Source: Paenibacillus sp. R14(2021)
GTDB lineage: Bacteria; Bacillota; Bacilli; Paenibacillales; Paenibacillaceae
Reading direction: 5' to 3'
Length of the DNA stretch: 64,000 nucleotides
Assembly (NCBI RefSeq): GCF_019431355.1
Contig: NZ_CP080269.1
Coordinates: 2,639,501-2,703,500, forward strand
Part shown: piece by piece, positions 8,046 through 16,604 of the stretch
Position numbering within the stretch: the stretch's first letter is position 1
Layout of the letters: every line of letters starts with the position of its first letter
Translations under genes and position numbers: made by a program
Notes under the pieces: generated by a model
What the model saw: only the letters and a program-made list of their open reading frames with translations
Databases searched by the model: none
What the model was told of the DNA's origin: nothing

Positions 8046-9116
8046 TTACAACGCAATAAGCTCTTTGCTCGATTGGGTCAGTACCTCAATCCCCGTGTTT
8101 GTAAAGCGTATATTGTCCTCGATACGCACTCCGCCAAAGCCTGGCAGATAGATCCCCGGCTCTACCGTCATAACCATCCCTGGTTCAAGCAGATCTTCTG
8201 TTTGTGAGGAGAAGCGCATTAATTCATGTATTTCCAAACCGAAAGCATGACCTAAACCATGTCCAAAATATGGGCTGTATCCATAGCTCGCAATGATAGC
8301 TCGACCAAGTTCATCGCCTTCTTTACCTGTCATACCTGGTTTGAGACTGGCTAAGGTGGCAAGATTAGCTTCAAGTACGATACGGTAGATCTCTTTGTGT
8401 TTTTGGGTAGGGCTGCCGATAAACACGGTTCTAGTTAAGTCGGCACAGTAGCCTTCGAAATTAGCTCCGAAATCAAGTGTAACGAATTCATGATTGCCAA
8501 TTCGCTTGCTGCTCGCGAGTCCATGCGGCAATGCAGATCTTTCTCCCGAAGCGACAATGGTAGGATAAGCAGAAGAAGCCGCTCCATTCATGCGCATGAA
8601 ATACTCCAGTTCTGCCGAAATATCACGTTCTGAAATCCCTGGCTTTAAGACCCCCAGAATATGATTGAATGCCCTCTCTGTAATATCGATCGCTCTTTTT
8701 ATTAAGCTTATCTCTACTTCATCCTTAATACCCCGCAACCGCTCTACGATATTCTCAGTTGGAACAAGAGTAACACCCTCAAACTGCTCCAAATACGCCT
8801 GATAGACAGCAAAGCTGACCTGATTCTTCTCAAACCCTAGTCGCTTCACCTGAAACATCTGCAATTTTTCTGAAACTGTAGATAGAGGCTTAGTCGCATG
8901 CTGAATAACCTCATAGATTGGAGCTTGCTCAGTTGCTTGACTCATATAGCGGAAGTCAGTCAAAAGCAGTGCATGCTCCTTTGTAATCAGGACATAACCT
9001 GAAGATCCCGTAAAGCCTGTTAAGTACCTACGGTTATAAGGACTTGCAATCAATAAGGCATCTAACTCTTCTTGTTCAAGCCATTTTCTGACACGCATAA
9101 GACGCATGGCTTCCAT
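8046..9116 (-). CDS. M24 family Xaa-Pro dipeptidase/aminopeptidase (first copy)
   Basis: A 356-residue metallopeptidase with a creatinase-like N-terminal domain (residues 1-125) and a pita-bread catalytic domain. All five metal ligands are visible: the two Asp in DFGANFEGYCADLTRT, His in GHGLGHAFGLEIHE, Glu in TVEPGIYLPGFG and Glu in VRIEDN. Such enzymes split peptides before or after proline and often accept hydroxyproline. It is the last gene of the arabinofuranosidase operon, 29 bases after that gene, with GGAGAGGTG before the ATG. Together with its paralogue at 18907-19986 it probably frees hydroxyproline from imported peptides. Only about 20 bases separate its stop from the island edge. 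Confidence 0.9.
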   Translation of the reverse strand: MEAMRLMRVRKWLEQEELDALLIASPYNRRYLTGFTGSSGYVLITKEHALLLTDFRYMSQATEQAPIYEVIQHATKPLSTVSEKLQMFQVKRLGFEKNQVSFAVYQAYLEQFEGVTLVPTENIVERLRGIKDEVEISLIKRAIDITERAFNHILGVLKPGISERDISAELEYFMRMNGAASSAYPTIVASGERSALPHGLASSKRIGNHEFVTLDFGANFEGYCADLTRTVFIGSPTQKHKEIYRIVLEANLATLASLKPGMTGKEGDELGRAIIASYGYSPYFGHGLGHAFGLEIHELMRFSSQTEDLLEPGMVMTVEPGIYLPGFGGVRIEDNIRFTNTGIEVLTQSSKELIAL

Positions 9117-9145
9117 TTCCCGATCCCACCTCTCCCCATTATCCC

Positions 9146-11452
9146 TTACGCGTCCTCTCCAAGCCTTTTATATTGCTCCTGATTTACCATTCTCAATCCA
9201 AAGAGTCTGCGAATACGACGCCCTTTCTTCCCCTGAAACTTGATTGTCACTTTTTCTTTCCCGGCCAAGAGGTCAGCAGAAAGAGGATAATGAACGTTAT
9301 AGAACTTATCGTTTTCTTCAAACCCTTGCTGCTCTAGTGTTAAGCGTTCACCGTCAATGAGAATATCAAAATCACTATTAGGCAGTTCTTGTGCGGATGT
9401 AAAAGTCGCAACCAGCATCATCGGTTGTGTCGAATTGATGCTCAAATCAAACGAGAACCATCCTTCTTGTCCAGCCGTCCTGTATGTTCTTCGGTTCAAT
9501 AAACCGACTCGATTGCTAGAATCTCCTTGGAAGTTATGGTCACGCTCTGGCTGCATCTCACCGGGCTGCACGTAATCAACTGTACATTGCTCCAGCAGCT
9601 TTATTTTTCGCATGACTTCCGTATATTCGCTCTCCGCCTTTTTCCAACCCTCAGTTGTAAAGAAGTCCCAATATACGGAGTATGACTTGTCATAGATTTG
9701 ATAGAAAGGAATGAGTTCGACATCTCTAGGAGCGCCTATTCCTTTTGTACGGAAGGTAAGCGGATTATCAGTCACAGGAACAATCCATTCTGTCATTGGC
9801 TTATCTTTGGCAATCATGACCGGAGTATAAAGGTAATCTGTTACTGCTGGGTCGTCCACTGGACCCAGAACACCTGCGAGTACAAGGGGACCATAAAGAA
9901 TTGCAGCTCGATCCGGATTATCAGGCATCGATTCCATCCAAAGAGACATCGGAATTGTAATATCGACTTGATCCTCATCCACCCATGTCCGATTCAAACA
10001 AATAAATGAACCTGGCTGTTGATTGACTTCGATTTTCTCACCATTAATTCGAATTTCAATGCCTTGTTTCGCCCAGTATGGATAACGAATGAAGAGACTA
10101 AACGATACCGGTTCTTCTGTACATATTTTCAGATTCGACTGATCAGTTGTAGGATAATTCGTTGTTTGAACGAGAGTCATGCCTTTGTGCTTCCAATCCA
10201 GTTTGGATGGAATGAATTGATTCACATATAGCGACTCTTCGCCTTCGAAGTATATCGCGCTGCCATAGCTTGCATGGTTCTCCATTCCTGTTCCAACACA
10301 ACAAGTAAAATCCTCAAACTTATCATCAAAGGACTTATGTCCTCCCATGGCGAGCGAAAGGCAATAAGTCACAGCTCCAGTTGTTGGGTTCTGAGAGGCC
10401 AGAATATGGTTAAACAGGGCTCTTTCATAATAATCTGCCTCCTGTGCATTCCCGCTCCACTCGAATAAATGCTTCGTCAACTTGAGCATATTGTAGGTGT
10501 TGCACGTTTCAGTTGTATGGGGACCAAGTCTATCATTCAAGCTATTCGGGTCCCCGAAATATTCACCAAAACTATTTCCGCCTATGACGTAAGAATGATG
10601 ATTTACCACCCTATCCCAGAAGAATTCAGTCGTCTCTCTCTTCAGCAGATCATTGGTCAACTCATATTCCTTGGCAAGCCCAATCAACTTCGGAATTTGA
10701 GTATTTGCATGTTTCCCAGAAAGACTGTCAACGTGTTTGGATAGTGGATCCAGCACTTGTTTATGCCAAAATTTCTGTGCTAACTTTAAATAGCTGACTT
10801 CACCGGTATCAGCATATAGATCCACCAACACTTCATTCATACCGCCGTATTCGCATATCATCATTTCTTCCATCTGATCCTCACTTAGTGGCATGAGGAT
10901 ACCAGCAAGCCAATCTGCCAGTTTTCGTTCAACATCCAATGCCTTCCTGTTACCAGTTAGTCGATACGCATCCCGTAGACCGGCAAATAATTTATGTAAG
11001 GTATAAAGTGGCGCCCATGCCCCATTTAAATCAAACCCTTTGGAACGAATATCACCGCCTGCAACTTCCTCGAATACTTCTCTTCCTCTTGGAATACCTG
11101 ATACATACCCATCTCCATGAGCATTTTGGCAAGTTTCCAATTCATCCGTAACATAATCCACTCTTTGTTTAAAATCCTCTTCTCCTAGTGAAGCATACAT
11201 CATCGATATAGCAGATAAATAATGTCCAAGTGTATGGCCCGAAAGACTTTCAGCCTCCCACCCCCCATATTGAACTGCTTTAGGTGACAGAGCCGCATAT
11301 TCTCTAAATCTAGCCAACAAACGATCTGGTTCAAGCGCTAAGAGATAGCTGCGGTTCAGATCCATGGCGTGCTTAAATGGTCCATCCAACAAGGTAACTT
11401 CACCTAGAGAAAAAGGCCTTACTTTTCGTTTCACGACCACATCTGCTTTCAT
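9146..11452 (-). CDS. beta-L-arabinofuranosidase, GH146/GH127 (DUF1680) family
   Basis: A 768-residue glycoside hydrolase with an (alpha/alpha)6 barrel in the first 400 residues and beta-sandwich regions after it. The zinc-cysteine active site of this family is intact: Glu315 and Cys317 in TTETCNTYNMLKL, Cys384-Cys385 in DFTCCVGTGMENH, and Glu297 in GEYFG as likely acid/base. These match Glu338, Cys340, Cys417-Cys418 and Glu322 of the Bifidobacterium enzyme HypBA1. The wording of the motifs is closer to GH146. The family removes terminal beta-L-arabinofuranose, including from hydroxyproline-linked chains. There is no signal peptide, so it should act in the cytosol on imported glycans. AAAGGATGAG precedes the ATG. 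Substrate is inferred from family and neighbours. Confidence 0.88.
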   Translation of the reverse strand: MKADVVVKRKVRPFSLGEVTLLDGPFKHAMDLNRSYLLALEPDRLLARFREYAALSPKAVQYGGWEAESLSGHTLGHYLSAISMMYASLGEEDFKQRVDYVTDELETCQNAHGDGYVSGIPRGREVFEEVAGGDIRSKGFDLNGAWAPLYTLHKLFAGLRDAYRLTGNRKALDVERKLADWLAGILMPLSEDQMEEMMICEYGGMNEVLVDLYADTGEVSYLKLAQKFWHKQVLDPLSKHVDSLSGKHANTQIPKLIGLAKEYELTNDLLKRETTEFFWDRVVNHHSYVIGGNSFGEYFGDPNSLNDRLGPHTTETCNTYNMLKLTKHLFEWSGNAQEADYYERALFNHILASQNPTTGAVTYCLSLAMGGHKSFDDKFEDFTCCVGTGMENHASYGSAIYFEGEESLYVNQFIPSKLDWKHKGMTLVQTTNYPTTDQSNLKICTEEPVSFSLFIRYPYWAKQGIEIRINGEKIEVNQQPGSFICLNRTWVDEDQVDITIPMSLWMESMPDNPDRAAILYGPLVLAGVLGPVDDPAVTDYLYTPVMIAKDKPMTEWIVPVTDNPLTFRTKGIGAPRDVELIPFYQIYDKSYSVYWDFFTTEGWKKAESEYTEVMRKIKLLEQCTVDYVQPGEMQPERDHNFQGDSSNRVGLLNRRTYRTAGQEGWFSFDLSINSTQPMMLVATFTSAQELPNSDFDILIDGERLTLEQQGFEENDKFYNVHYPLSADLLAGKEKVTIKFQGKKGRRIRRLFGLRMVNQEQYKRLGEDA

Positions 11453-11458
11453 CCACGC

Positions 11459-12289
11459 TCATCCTTTCAATCCAGTTAGTGTAATCCCCTCGATAAAGTA
11501 TCGCTGACCAATGAAGAAAACGATAATGACCGGTAGAATAACGACGGTAGAAGCAGCCATCAAGAGATGCCATTGGGCACTGTGCATCGATTGAAACATT
11601 TGAAGTCCGAGAGCCATAGTAAACTTTTTCTCTTCGTTAACGTACACCAGGGGCCCCATAAAATCGTTCCAAGAGTTCATGAATGAGAATAATCCAATAA
11701 CGATGAGCGCCGGCTTAGATAATGGAATCATAATTCGCCAATAAATGGTCCAAAGTCCCGCTCCATCGACATAAGCCGCTTCATCCAGATCCTTAGGTAT
11801 GGTGGAGTAAAATTGACGCAGCAGAAAAATATCAAAGGCAGCCCCGAACCATACCGGAAGGATGAGCGGATAATAGGTGTTAATCAGCCCAGCCATCTTC
11901 CATCCGATGAATGTAGGAATTAAAGTAACTGCTCCTGGAAGCATCATGCTCGAGAGCAGCAGCGCGAAAAAGAAGTTACGCCCCGGCCACCTTAGCCTCG
12001 CATAGCTATAGGCACCAAGTGAACTACTGATCAGTGCACCGAATAAACAACAAATGGTTATTATTAGTGTGTTTGAGAAAAAACGTCCGAAATTGATCGT
12101 CGTCAAAGCTTCCACATAATTATGGAACCTAAAAGGCGATGGAATCAAAACTGGCGGCATCTCAAAAATTTGTAATGACGTCATGAATGAGCTGCGGATG
12201 AGCCAGAACAAAGGCAGTAGACAAAACAGTGAGCCTATTATCAGGAAGGAATATACAACAATCTGAGAAATGCTCTTGCTGCTTTGCAT
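11459..12289 (-). CDS. carbohydrate ABC transporter permease (MalG-type, CUT1)
   Basis: A polytopic membrane protein of about 276 residues with the CUT1 inner-membrane component signature EAAYVDGAGLWTIYWRIM followed by IPLSKPA, which docks the ATPase. I place the start at the ATG at 12289. It follows GAGGTG by seven bases and lies just after the stop of the upstream permease; the earlier in-frame start would overlap that gene. It forms the transmembrane channel with the neighbouring permease, fed by the lipoprotein at 13261. No ATPase is encoded nearby, so a shared MsmX/UgpC-type ATPase encoded elsewhere is expected. Confidence 0.9.
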   Translation of the reverse strand: MQSSKSISQIVVYSFLIIGSLFCLLPLFWLIRSSFMTSLQIFEMPPVLIPSPFRFHNYVEALTTINFGRFFSNTLIITICCLFGALISSSLGAYSYARLRWPGRNFFFALLLSSMMLPGAVTLIPTFIGWKMAGLINTYYPLILPVWFGAAFDIFLLRQFYSTIPKDLDEAAYVDGAGLWTIYWRIMIPLSKPALIVIGLFSFMNSWNDFMGPLVYVNEEKKFTMALGLQMFQSMHSAQWHLLMAASTVVILPVIIVFFIGQRYFIEGITLTGLKG

Positions 12290-12293
12290 GTTC

Positions 12294-13184
12294 TTACACC
12301 TCGCTCTCATAAAACACCCATGCTTTGGATGTACGGAAAAACAAACCGGTTACGGCAAGTATGATAATAAACAGGATCCAGGCGATTGCTGAAGCATGGC
12401 CCATCTCTCCGAATTGGAATGCTTCACGATAAATGTAGTAATTATAGAACAAGCTGGCATTATTGGGGCCGCCTTGAGTCATGATTAATGCCTCAGTAAA
12501 CACTTGAAATGCACCGATAGAGCCCATAATGAGATTAAAGAAAATAATAGGTGTCATCATAGGGATGGTAATATTTAAAAATTTTCGCATAAAGCCAGCT
12601 CCATCGACCGTAGCAGCTTCATACAAAGATCTTGGCACTCCTTGAAGACCAGCCAAAAAAATGATAACCGTACTTCCTACCCCCCATAAGCTCATCATTA
12701 CGATTGATGGCACGACCATGGCTTCTGAGTCAAGCCAGTTAAATGTCGGCAAATGAATGGCAGTAAGCACATTATTAATTAGCCCGAGGTCTGGGCTGAA
12801 CAACCAGATCCAGATCATTGAAGAAGCGACAGCAGGGACGATGACCGGTAAATAATAAATGGTACGGAATATGGATTTGCCTCGAATGAAATCTTGGTTT
12901 AATAGCAACGCGACAATGAAAGAAACGATCAGTCCAAGTGGGACACGGAGGGCTACATACTTAAAGGTTACCCAAAGAGATTTATAGAAGTAAGGGTCCG
13001 TTCCATCAAATAATCGCGTGTAATTACCAAGTCCTATAAACTTTGGACTGTTAACAATTCGGTAATCAGTAAAGCTCAGCAGCAGACTCGATACCATCGG
13101 AATTACTACAAATAGTATTAAACCAATAATGCTTGGAAGGGCAAATAATATTCCTGAGAGTGCTAACCGACGTTTGCCAATAAT
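12294..13184 (-). CDS. carbohydrate ABC transporter permease (MalF-type, CUT1), probable ATT start
   Basis: A six-segment membrane permease with the CUT1 motif EAATVDGAGFMRKFLNIT and IPMMTP, partner of the gene just downstream. The only in-frame ATG (13253) lies inside a perfect 11-bp stem-loop and has no ribosome site. A strong GAGGAGGT ends at 13191, but no ATG, GTG or TTG follows it in frame. ATT codons at 13184 and 13181 sit 6 and 9 bases after it. From there the protein starts with IIGKRRLALSGILFALPSI, as is normal for this family. I therefore favour a rare ATT start. If the ATG is used, the protein is 23 residues longer. Confidence 0.85.
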   Translation of the reverse strand: MIGKRRLALSGILFALPSIIGLILFVVIPMVSSLLLSFTDYRIVNSPKFIGLGNYTRLFDGTDPYFYKSLWVTFKYVALRVPLGLIVSFIVALLLNQDFIRGKSIFRTIYYLPVIVPAVASSMIWIWLFSPDLGLINNVLTAIHLPTFNWLDSEAMVVPSIVMMSLWGVGSTVIIFLAGLQGVPRSLYEAATVDGAGFMRKFLNITIPMMTPIIFFNLIMGSIGAFQVFTEALIMTQGGPNNASLFYNYYIYREAFQFGEMGHASAIAWILFIIILAVTGLFFRTSKAWVFYESEV

Positions 13185-13223
13185 AAAAATACCTCCTCTC
13201 GATGTGTTAGATGGATTGTAAAC

Positions 13224-13253
13224 ATGCGAGCCGAGGATTTTTTCGGCTCGCAT
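13224..13253 (-). promoter_or_regulatory. intergenic mRNA stem-loop between binding protein and permease
   Basis: ATGCGAGCCGA and TCGGCTCGCAT pair perfectly over 11 bp with an 8-base loop, eight bases after the binding-protein stop. No T run follows on the minus strand, so it is not a classic terminator. Such loops protect the upstream message and raise binding-protein levels over permease levels in sugar ABC operons. Confidence 0.7.
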
Positions 13254-13260
13254 ATTTAGA

Positions 13261-14667
13261 TTACTTGCCGTAGTAGCCTTTTATTAGTGGTTGCACCTTC
13301 GATTCGACAGCTTTAAGCGCCTCCTCGGCAGTTTCCTTACCGGTCCATACCTTATCAAGCGCTGGGGTTACGAGTGCGCTGATCTTCGAAAAATTTTTCA
13401 CCTCAAAGCCCGGCGTTCTGATACCATTCTCAAGTGTTTGTTTCATGAAAGCCTTGGTATAGTCGTCAGGATGTGCTTTATTTCCTGAAGCCCATTTATT
13501 AATTAACTCCGGATTTGTATACCAGTCTTTCTTCAGCGGCATCCACAGACCACTCTCAATAAGCGGCAGTACACTCTTTGGGTCTGCCATCCATTTATAC
13601 AACATCCATGCTTCTTTCGGATGCTTCGTCGAACTAAAGATGACTGTCGGTGCACCATCAAGCAGCGTATTGCTCTTCTTAAGTTTCGGAAGTACACCTA
13701 CACCGAGATTAAAATCTTGTTCTGCAAATGCTTGAAGTGCCCAGTTTCCGGATACCGTCATTGCAACCTTCTTCGTCTGAAGCGCCATATCTGGAAGGCT
13801 TTTCGTCTGGAGCGGCGTCGGCGATACATGATGCAGGTACATCAGATCGGCAAGCTTCTGAATAGCTTCTACAGCCTCAGGTTGAGCTAGCCCAAAGCCC
13901 TTCCCGTCTTCGGTCAAATAGTTACCTCCATTTGATACGACAGCAGCCATCATATTATAAGGATCATACTGGAATCCAAACTGCTTGATTTTGTTAGGAT
14001 TAAAGTTGGGGTCAAGTGCATTATGACCTTCGTTGTCCAGGGTTAATTTCTTGGCATATGTCACGAAGGTATCCCAATCCCAGGCTTTATCTGCCTCTGT
14101 TGGCGGCAATTCAAGACCTGCCTCTTCGATCATATTTTTGTTATACATAAGACCATAACCTTCAACAGCAGTACTCATGCCAAGAGTCTTGTTTGGCTCC
14201 CAGTTGTACCAAATCTGATCCAGATAGTCTTCTTTTTTAAAGTCAGGATCACTATCGATAAGCGGTGTCAAATCAAGAATCTTTCCTTCCTCAGCCCAAG
14301 TCATCGCAGCACCAGAATTTAGGTATCCTACATCTGGTGCTACGTTACCTGCCACCATGGTCGTAATTTTAGTCAAATAATCAGACGGAATATGCATGGC
14401 TTCGACCTTAATTCCCGTTTTGTCCTCAAAGGCTTTCAGCGCTTCAGTCACCGTTTTTTTCTCAATGGTGTCTCCCCAGAAAGCAAACTTCAGCTCAATC
14501 TTTTCCTTTGGCGTGTTTGCATTACTCTCGACAGCCGTGTTTTTAGGCTCGTTATTTCCGGTATTTCCTGTGTTTCCTGTGTTTCCGTTGGAACAAGCGG
14601 ACAATAGCAATGCTGTGAACGTGAGTGAGTAGAAAAGCTTGCGTTTTACACGTTTAGGTTTTCTCAT
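13261..14667 (-). CDS. carbohydrate ABC transporter substrate-binding lipoprotein
   Basis: A family 1 extracellular sugar-binding protein of about 468 residues. The signal sequence ends in a lipobox (LLLSAC), so the mature protein is anchored by lipidated cysteine outside the membrane. A short GNT repeat linker follows. The body has the usual IELKFAFWGD start and DVGYLNSGAAMTWAEEG region. The start is the ATG at 14667, after GGAGG; the longer frame begins at a TTG without support. It heads the operon with two permeases, the GH146 hydrolase and a peptidase. The likely ligand is an arabinofuranosyl oligosaccharide or a hydroxyproline-linked glycan, by association only. Confidence 0.9.
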   Translation of the reverse strand: MRKPKRVKRKLFYSLTFTALLLSACSNGNTGNTGNTGNNEPKNTAVESNANTPKEKIELKFAFWGDTIEKKTVTEALKAFEDKTGIKVEAMHIPSDYLTKITTMVAGNVAPDVGYLNSGAAMTWAEEGKILDLTPLIDSDPDFKKEDYLDQIWYNWEPNKTLGMSTAVEGYGLMYNKNMIEEAGLELPPTEADKAWDWDTFVTYAKKLTLDNEGHNALDPNFNPNKIKQFGFQYDPYNMMAAVVSNGGNYLTEDGKGFGLAQPEAVEAIQKLADLMYLHHVSPTPLQTKSLPDMALQTKKVAMTVSGNWALQAFAEQDFNLGVGVLPKLKKSNTLLDGAPTVIFSSTKHPKEAWMLYKWMADPKSVLPLIESGLWMPLKKDWYTNPELINKWASGNKAHPDDYTKAFMKQTLENGIRTPGFEVKNFSKISALVTPALDKVWTGKETAEEALKAVESKVQPLIKGYYGK

Positions 14668-14776
14668 GTAATCATCACCCTCCATCAAACAAATTGTTTA
14701 TATATTCAGTTTATTAGAATCCGAATATAGATGAAATTGGATCATTTTTGTATTAGTGGAGGATATTCACTTGTTT

Positions 14777-16579
14777 TTACAAAGGCAAAACAATGTTCAC
14801 CGTCGTTCCCTTATTTACTTCCGAGTGCAGCGTAACCCCAAAACTTTCGCCGTAAATAAGCTTGATTCTCTTATCTACATTTTGGATGCCAATGGAGTTG
14901 TTATCTCTCTTTAAAATGAGTTTCATTTGTTTAGACGAGATTCCCTTCCCGTTATCTTGCACGGTAAAGCAGCGCTTCCCATCGATCATATAACCGCTAA
15001 TCTGAATGATGCCACCTCTATGAATGTGAGCAAATCCATGTATAATTGCATTTTCCACAAACGGCTGTAGAAATAACTTCGGGACCGTATATGGGTACAA
15101 TTCTGGATTAATGTCATATTGAACAATAAACTTTCCTTCGAATCTTTGATCAATAATATAGAAATAGTTGTGAAGCCATTTTAGATCCTCATGGAATTCT
15201 CCGATGTCCTGATGATTCTCGGACGTATATTGGAGCATGGAAGACAGACTGACAATCATGCGGCTTAACTCTTTTTGATTGTTTTCAAGTGCTGTCCAGT
15301 TCATCATATTAAGTGTGTTATACAAAAAGTGGGGATTAAGCTGAATATTGAGTGACATAATCTGTGTCTCTTTTTCTCTTAGCTTGACGATGTAGTTCTC
15401 CTCAATCAGGGAATTAATCTTCTCATTCATCTGATTATACTTACGGATCAAGTGACCCATCTCATCATAAGCCCTTATTGGGACACGTGTACCGAAATCA
15501 CCATCACCCGTTTTCTTAATTGCCTTGATGAGTTGGTTAATCGGACGTGTGATCGACTCCGCAAAAAAGAAAGCAAGAATTAAAGATACAAGAAGCAAAG
15601 CGAGTCCAAGATAAATGGTGTAGGACGTGATTTGAGGCATAAAAGTATCTATTAACATATTCGGAGATACAATTATTCCCGATATCCAGCCCGTGACCTC
15701 AGATGTATCAAAGCAGATGATCAAGGCTTTTCCATCTTGCTCTACCTTAATTGCGCCCGTTTTTAATCGCTTCATTTGCTCTAGCCATGGGGGCTTGAAA
15801 TCTTTTCCTTCTTGTTCACTGTCACTGCCCGAGATAAAAGTTCCTTGTGGACTTACGATAAAGAAGGAGGCGCCGTCGGAAGGCATCGTACTTTCGAACC
15901 GAGCAGTATACATTTCTGGCTTAAAAGTGATCACCAACACAGGGGGCTCAGCTATGCCGCTTAATTCCGAAATAGCATTGTTGTTAATTTGAAATAATTT
16001 CAGCATCCTAACTCCAGCCATGAGATTAGGGTAGCTGGATGATGTTGATGACTCTTGCCCAAATGCTCCAAACATATCCTGAAATGAAAATGTAGGGACC
16101 CATCTCATTGCACCATTTCCAGCCAGCGCAGCTTGATACAGCTTTGTATGAGAGAAGGTCTGATACGTAATGAACGCTGAATTACCAATGTTAGAGTAGC
16201 TCGTAAGTAAATGATAAGAGTATAGTTGAGAGGACTCGGGCAAATATTTCTCCAAGGCTTTTCGAACGTTCTTTTCCATCGTCACCATGCCGTACTCATC
16301 TCTCGGATTGGCGTTCAAATATTGCTCGTATAGAACAGGGTCCCCGATCATTGCCAAACTATTGTCCTCAATTTTAGAGAGTTCCGCATCAATGATCTCA
16401 TTATTTTGTTTTACAATGGAATATAAGTTTTCACGGGTAAATTTCTCTATAAAACCTTTACTGGCATAATAGTATTTAGTACCCATGATTGAAATCGGAA
16501 TCAGTACAAGCAAGGCATAGGAGATCAGAAGCTTCGACCTGAAGCTTCGACGTTTCACAAAAAACCACGATCGCTTCAT
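14777..16579 (-). CDS. YesM-type sensor histidine kinase
   Basis: A membrane kinase of about 600 residues. A first membrane segment (KLLISYALLVLIPISIMG) is followed by an extracellular sensor domain of roughly 270 residues, a second segment (YTIYLGLALLLVSLILAFFF), a HAMP region, then the His_kinase segment with the phospho-acceptor in LNPHFLYNTLNMMNW and an ATPase domain with DNGKGISSK. The start is uncertain: I use the ATG at 16579, but an upstream start overlapping the regulator gene is possible. With the response regulator it forms a YesMN-like pair typical next to CUT1 sugar transporters, probably inducing the adjacent operon when the glycan is outside. Confidence 0.88.
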   Translation of the reverse strand: MKRSWFFVKRRSFRSKLLISYALLVLIPISIMGTKYYYASKGFIEKFTRENLYSIVKQNNEIIDAELSKIEDNSLAMIGDPVLYEQYLNANPRDEYGMVTMEKNVRKALEKYLPESSQLYSYHLLTSYSNIGNSAFITYQTFSHTKLYQAALAGNGAMRWVPTFSFQDMFGAFGQESSTSSSYPNLMAGVRMLKLFQINNNAISELSGIAEPPVLVITFKPEMYTARFESTMPSDGASFFIVSPQGTFISGSDSEQEGKDFKPPWLEQMKRLKTGAIKVEQDGKALIICFDTSEVTGWISGIIVSPNMLIDTFMPQITSYTIYLGLALLLVSLILAFFFAESITRPINQLIKAIKKTGDGDFGTRVPIRAYDEMGHLIRKYNQMNEKINSLIEENYIVKLREKETQIMSLNIQLNPHFLYNTLNMMNWTALENNQKELSRMIVSLSSMLQYTSENHQDIGEFHEDLKWLHNYFYIIDQRFEGKFIVQYDINPELYPYTVPKLFLQPFVENAIIHGFAHIHRGGIIQISGYMIDGKRCFTVQDNGKGISSKQMKLILKRDNNSIGIQNVDKRIKLIYGESFGVTLHSEVNKGTTVNIVLPL

Positions 16580-16604
16580 TTTTGCATGCAAATTGACCTC
16601 ATCC

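Noticed and set aside
13253-13255. ATG at 13253 as start of the first sugar permease
   Set aside because: It lies inside a perfect stem-loop, lacks a ribosome site and adds residues not expected for the family; kept only as an alternative.
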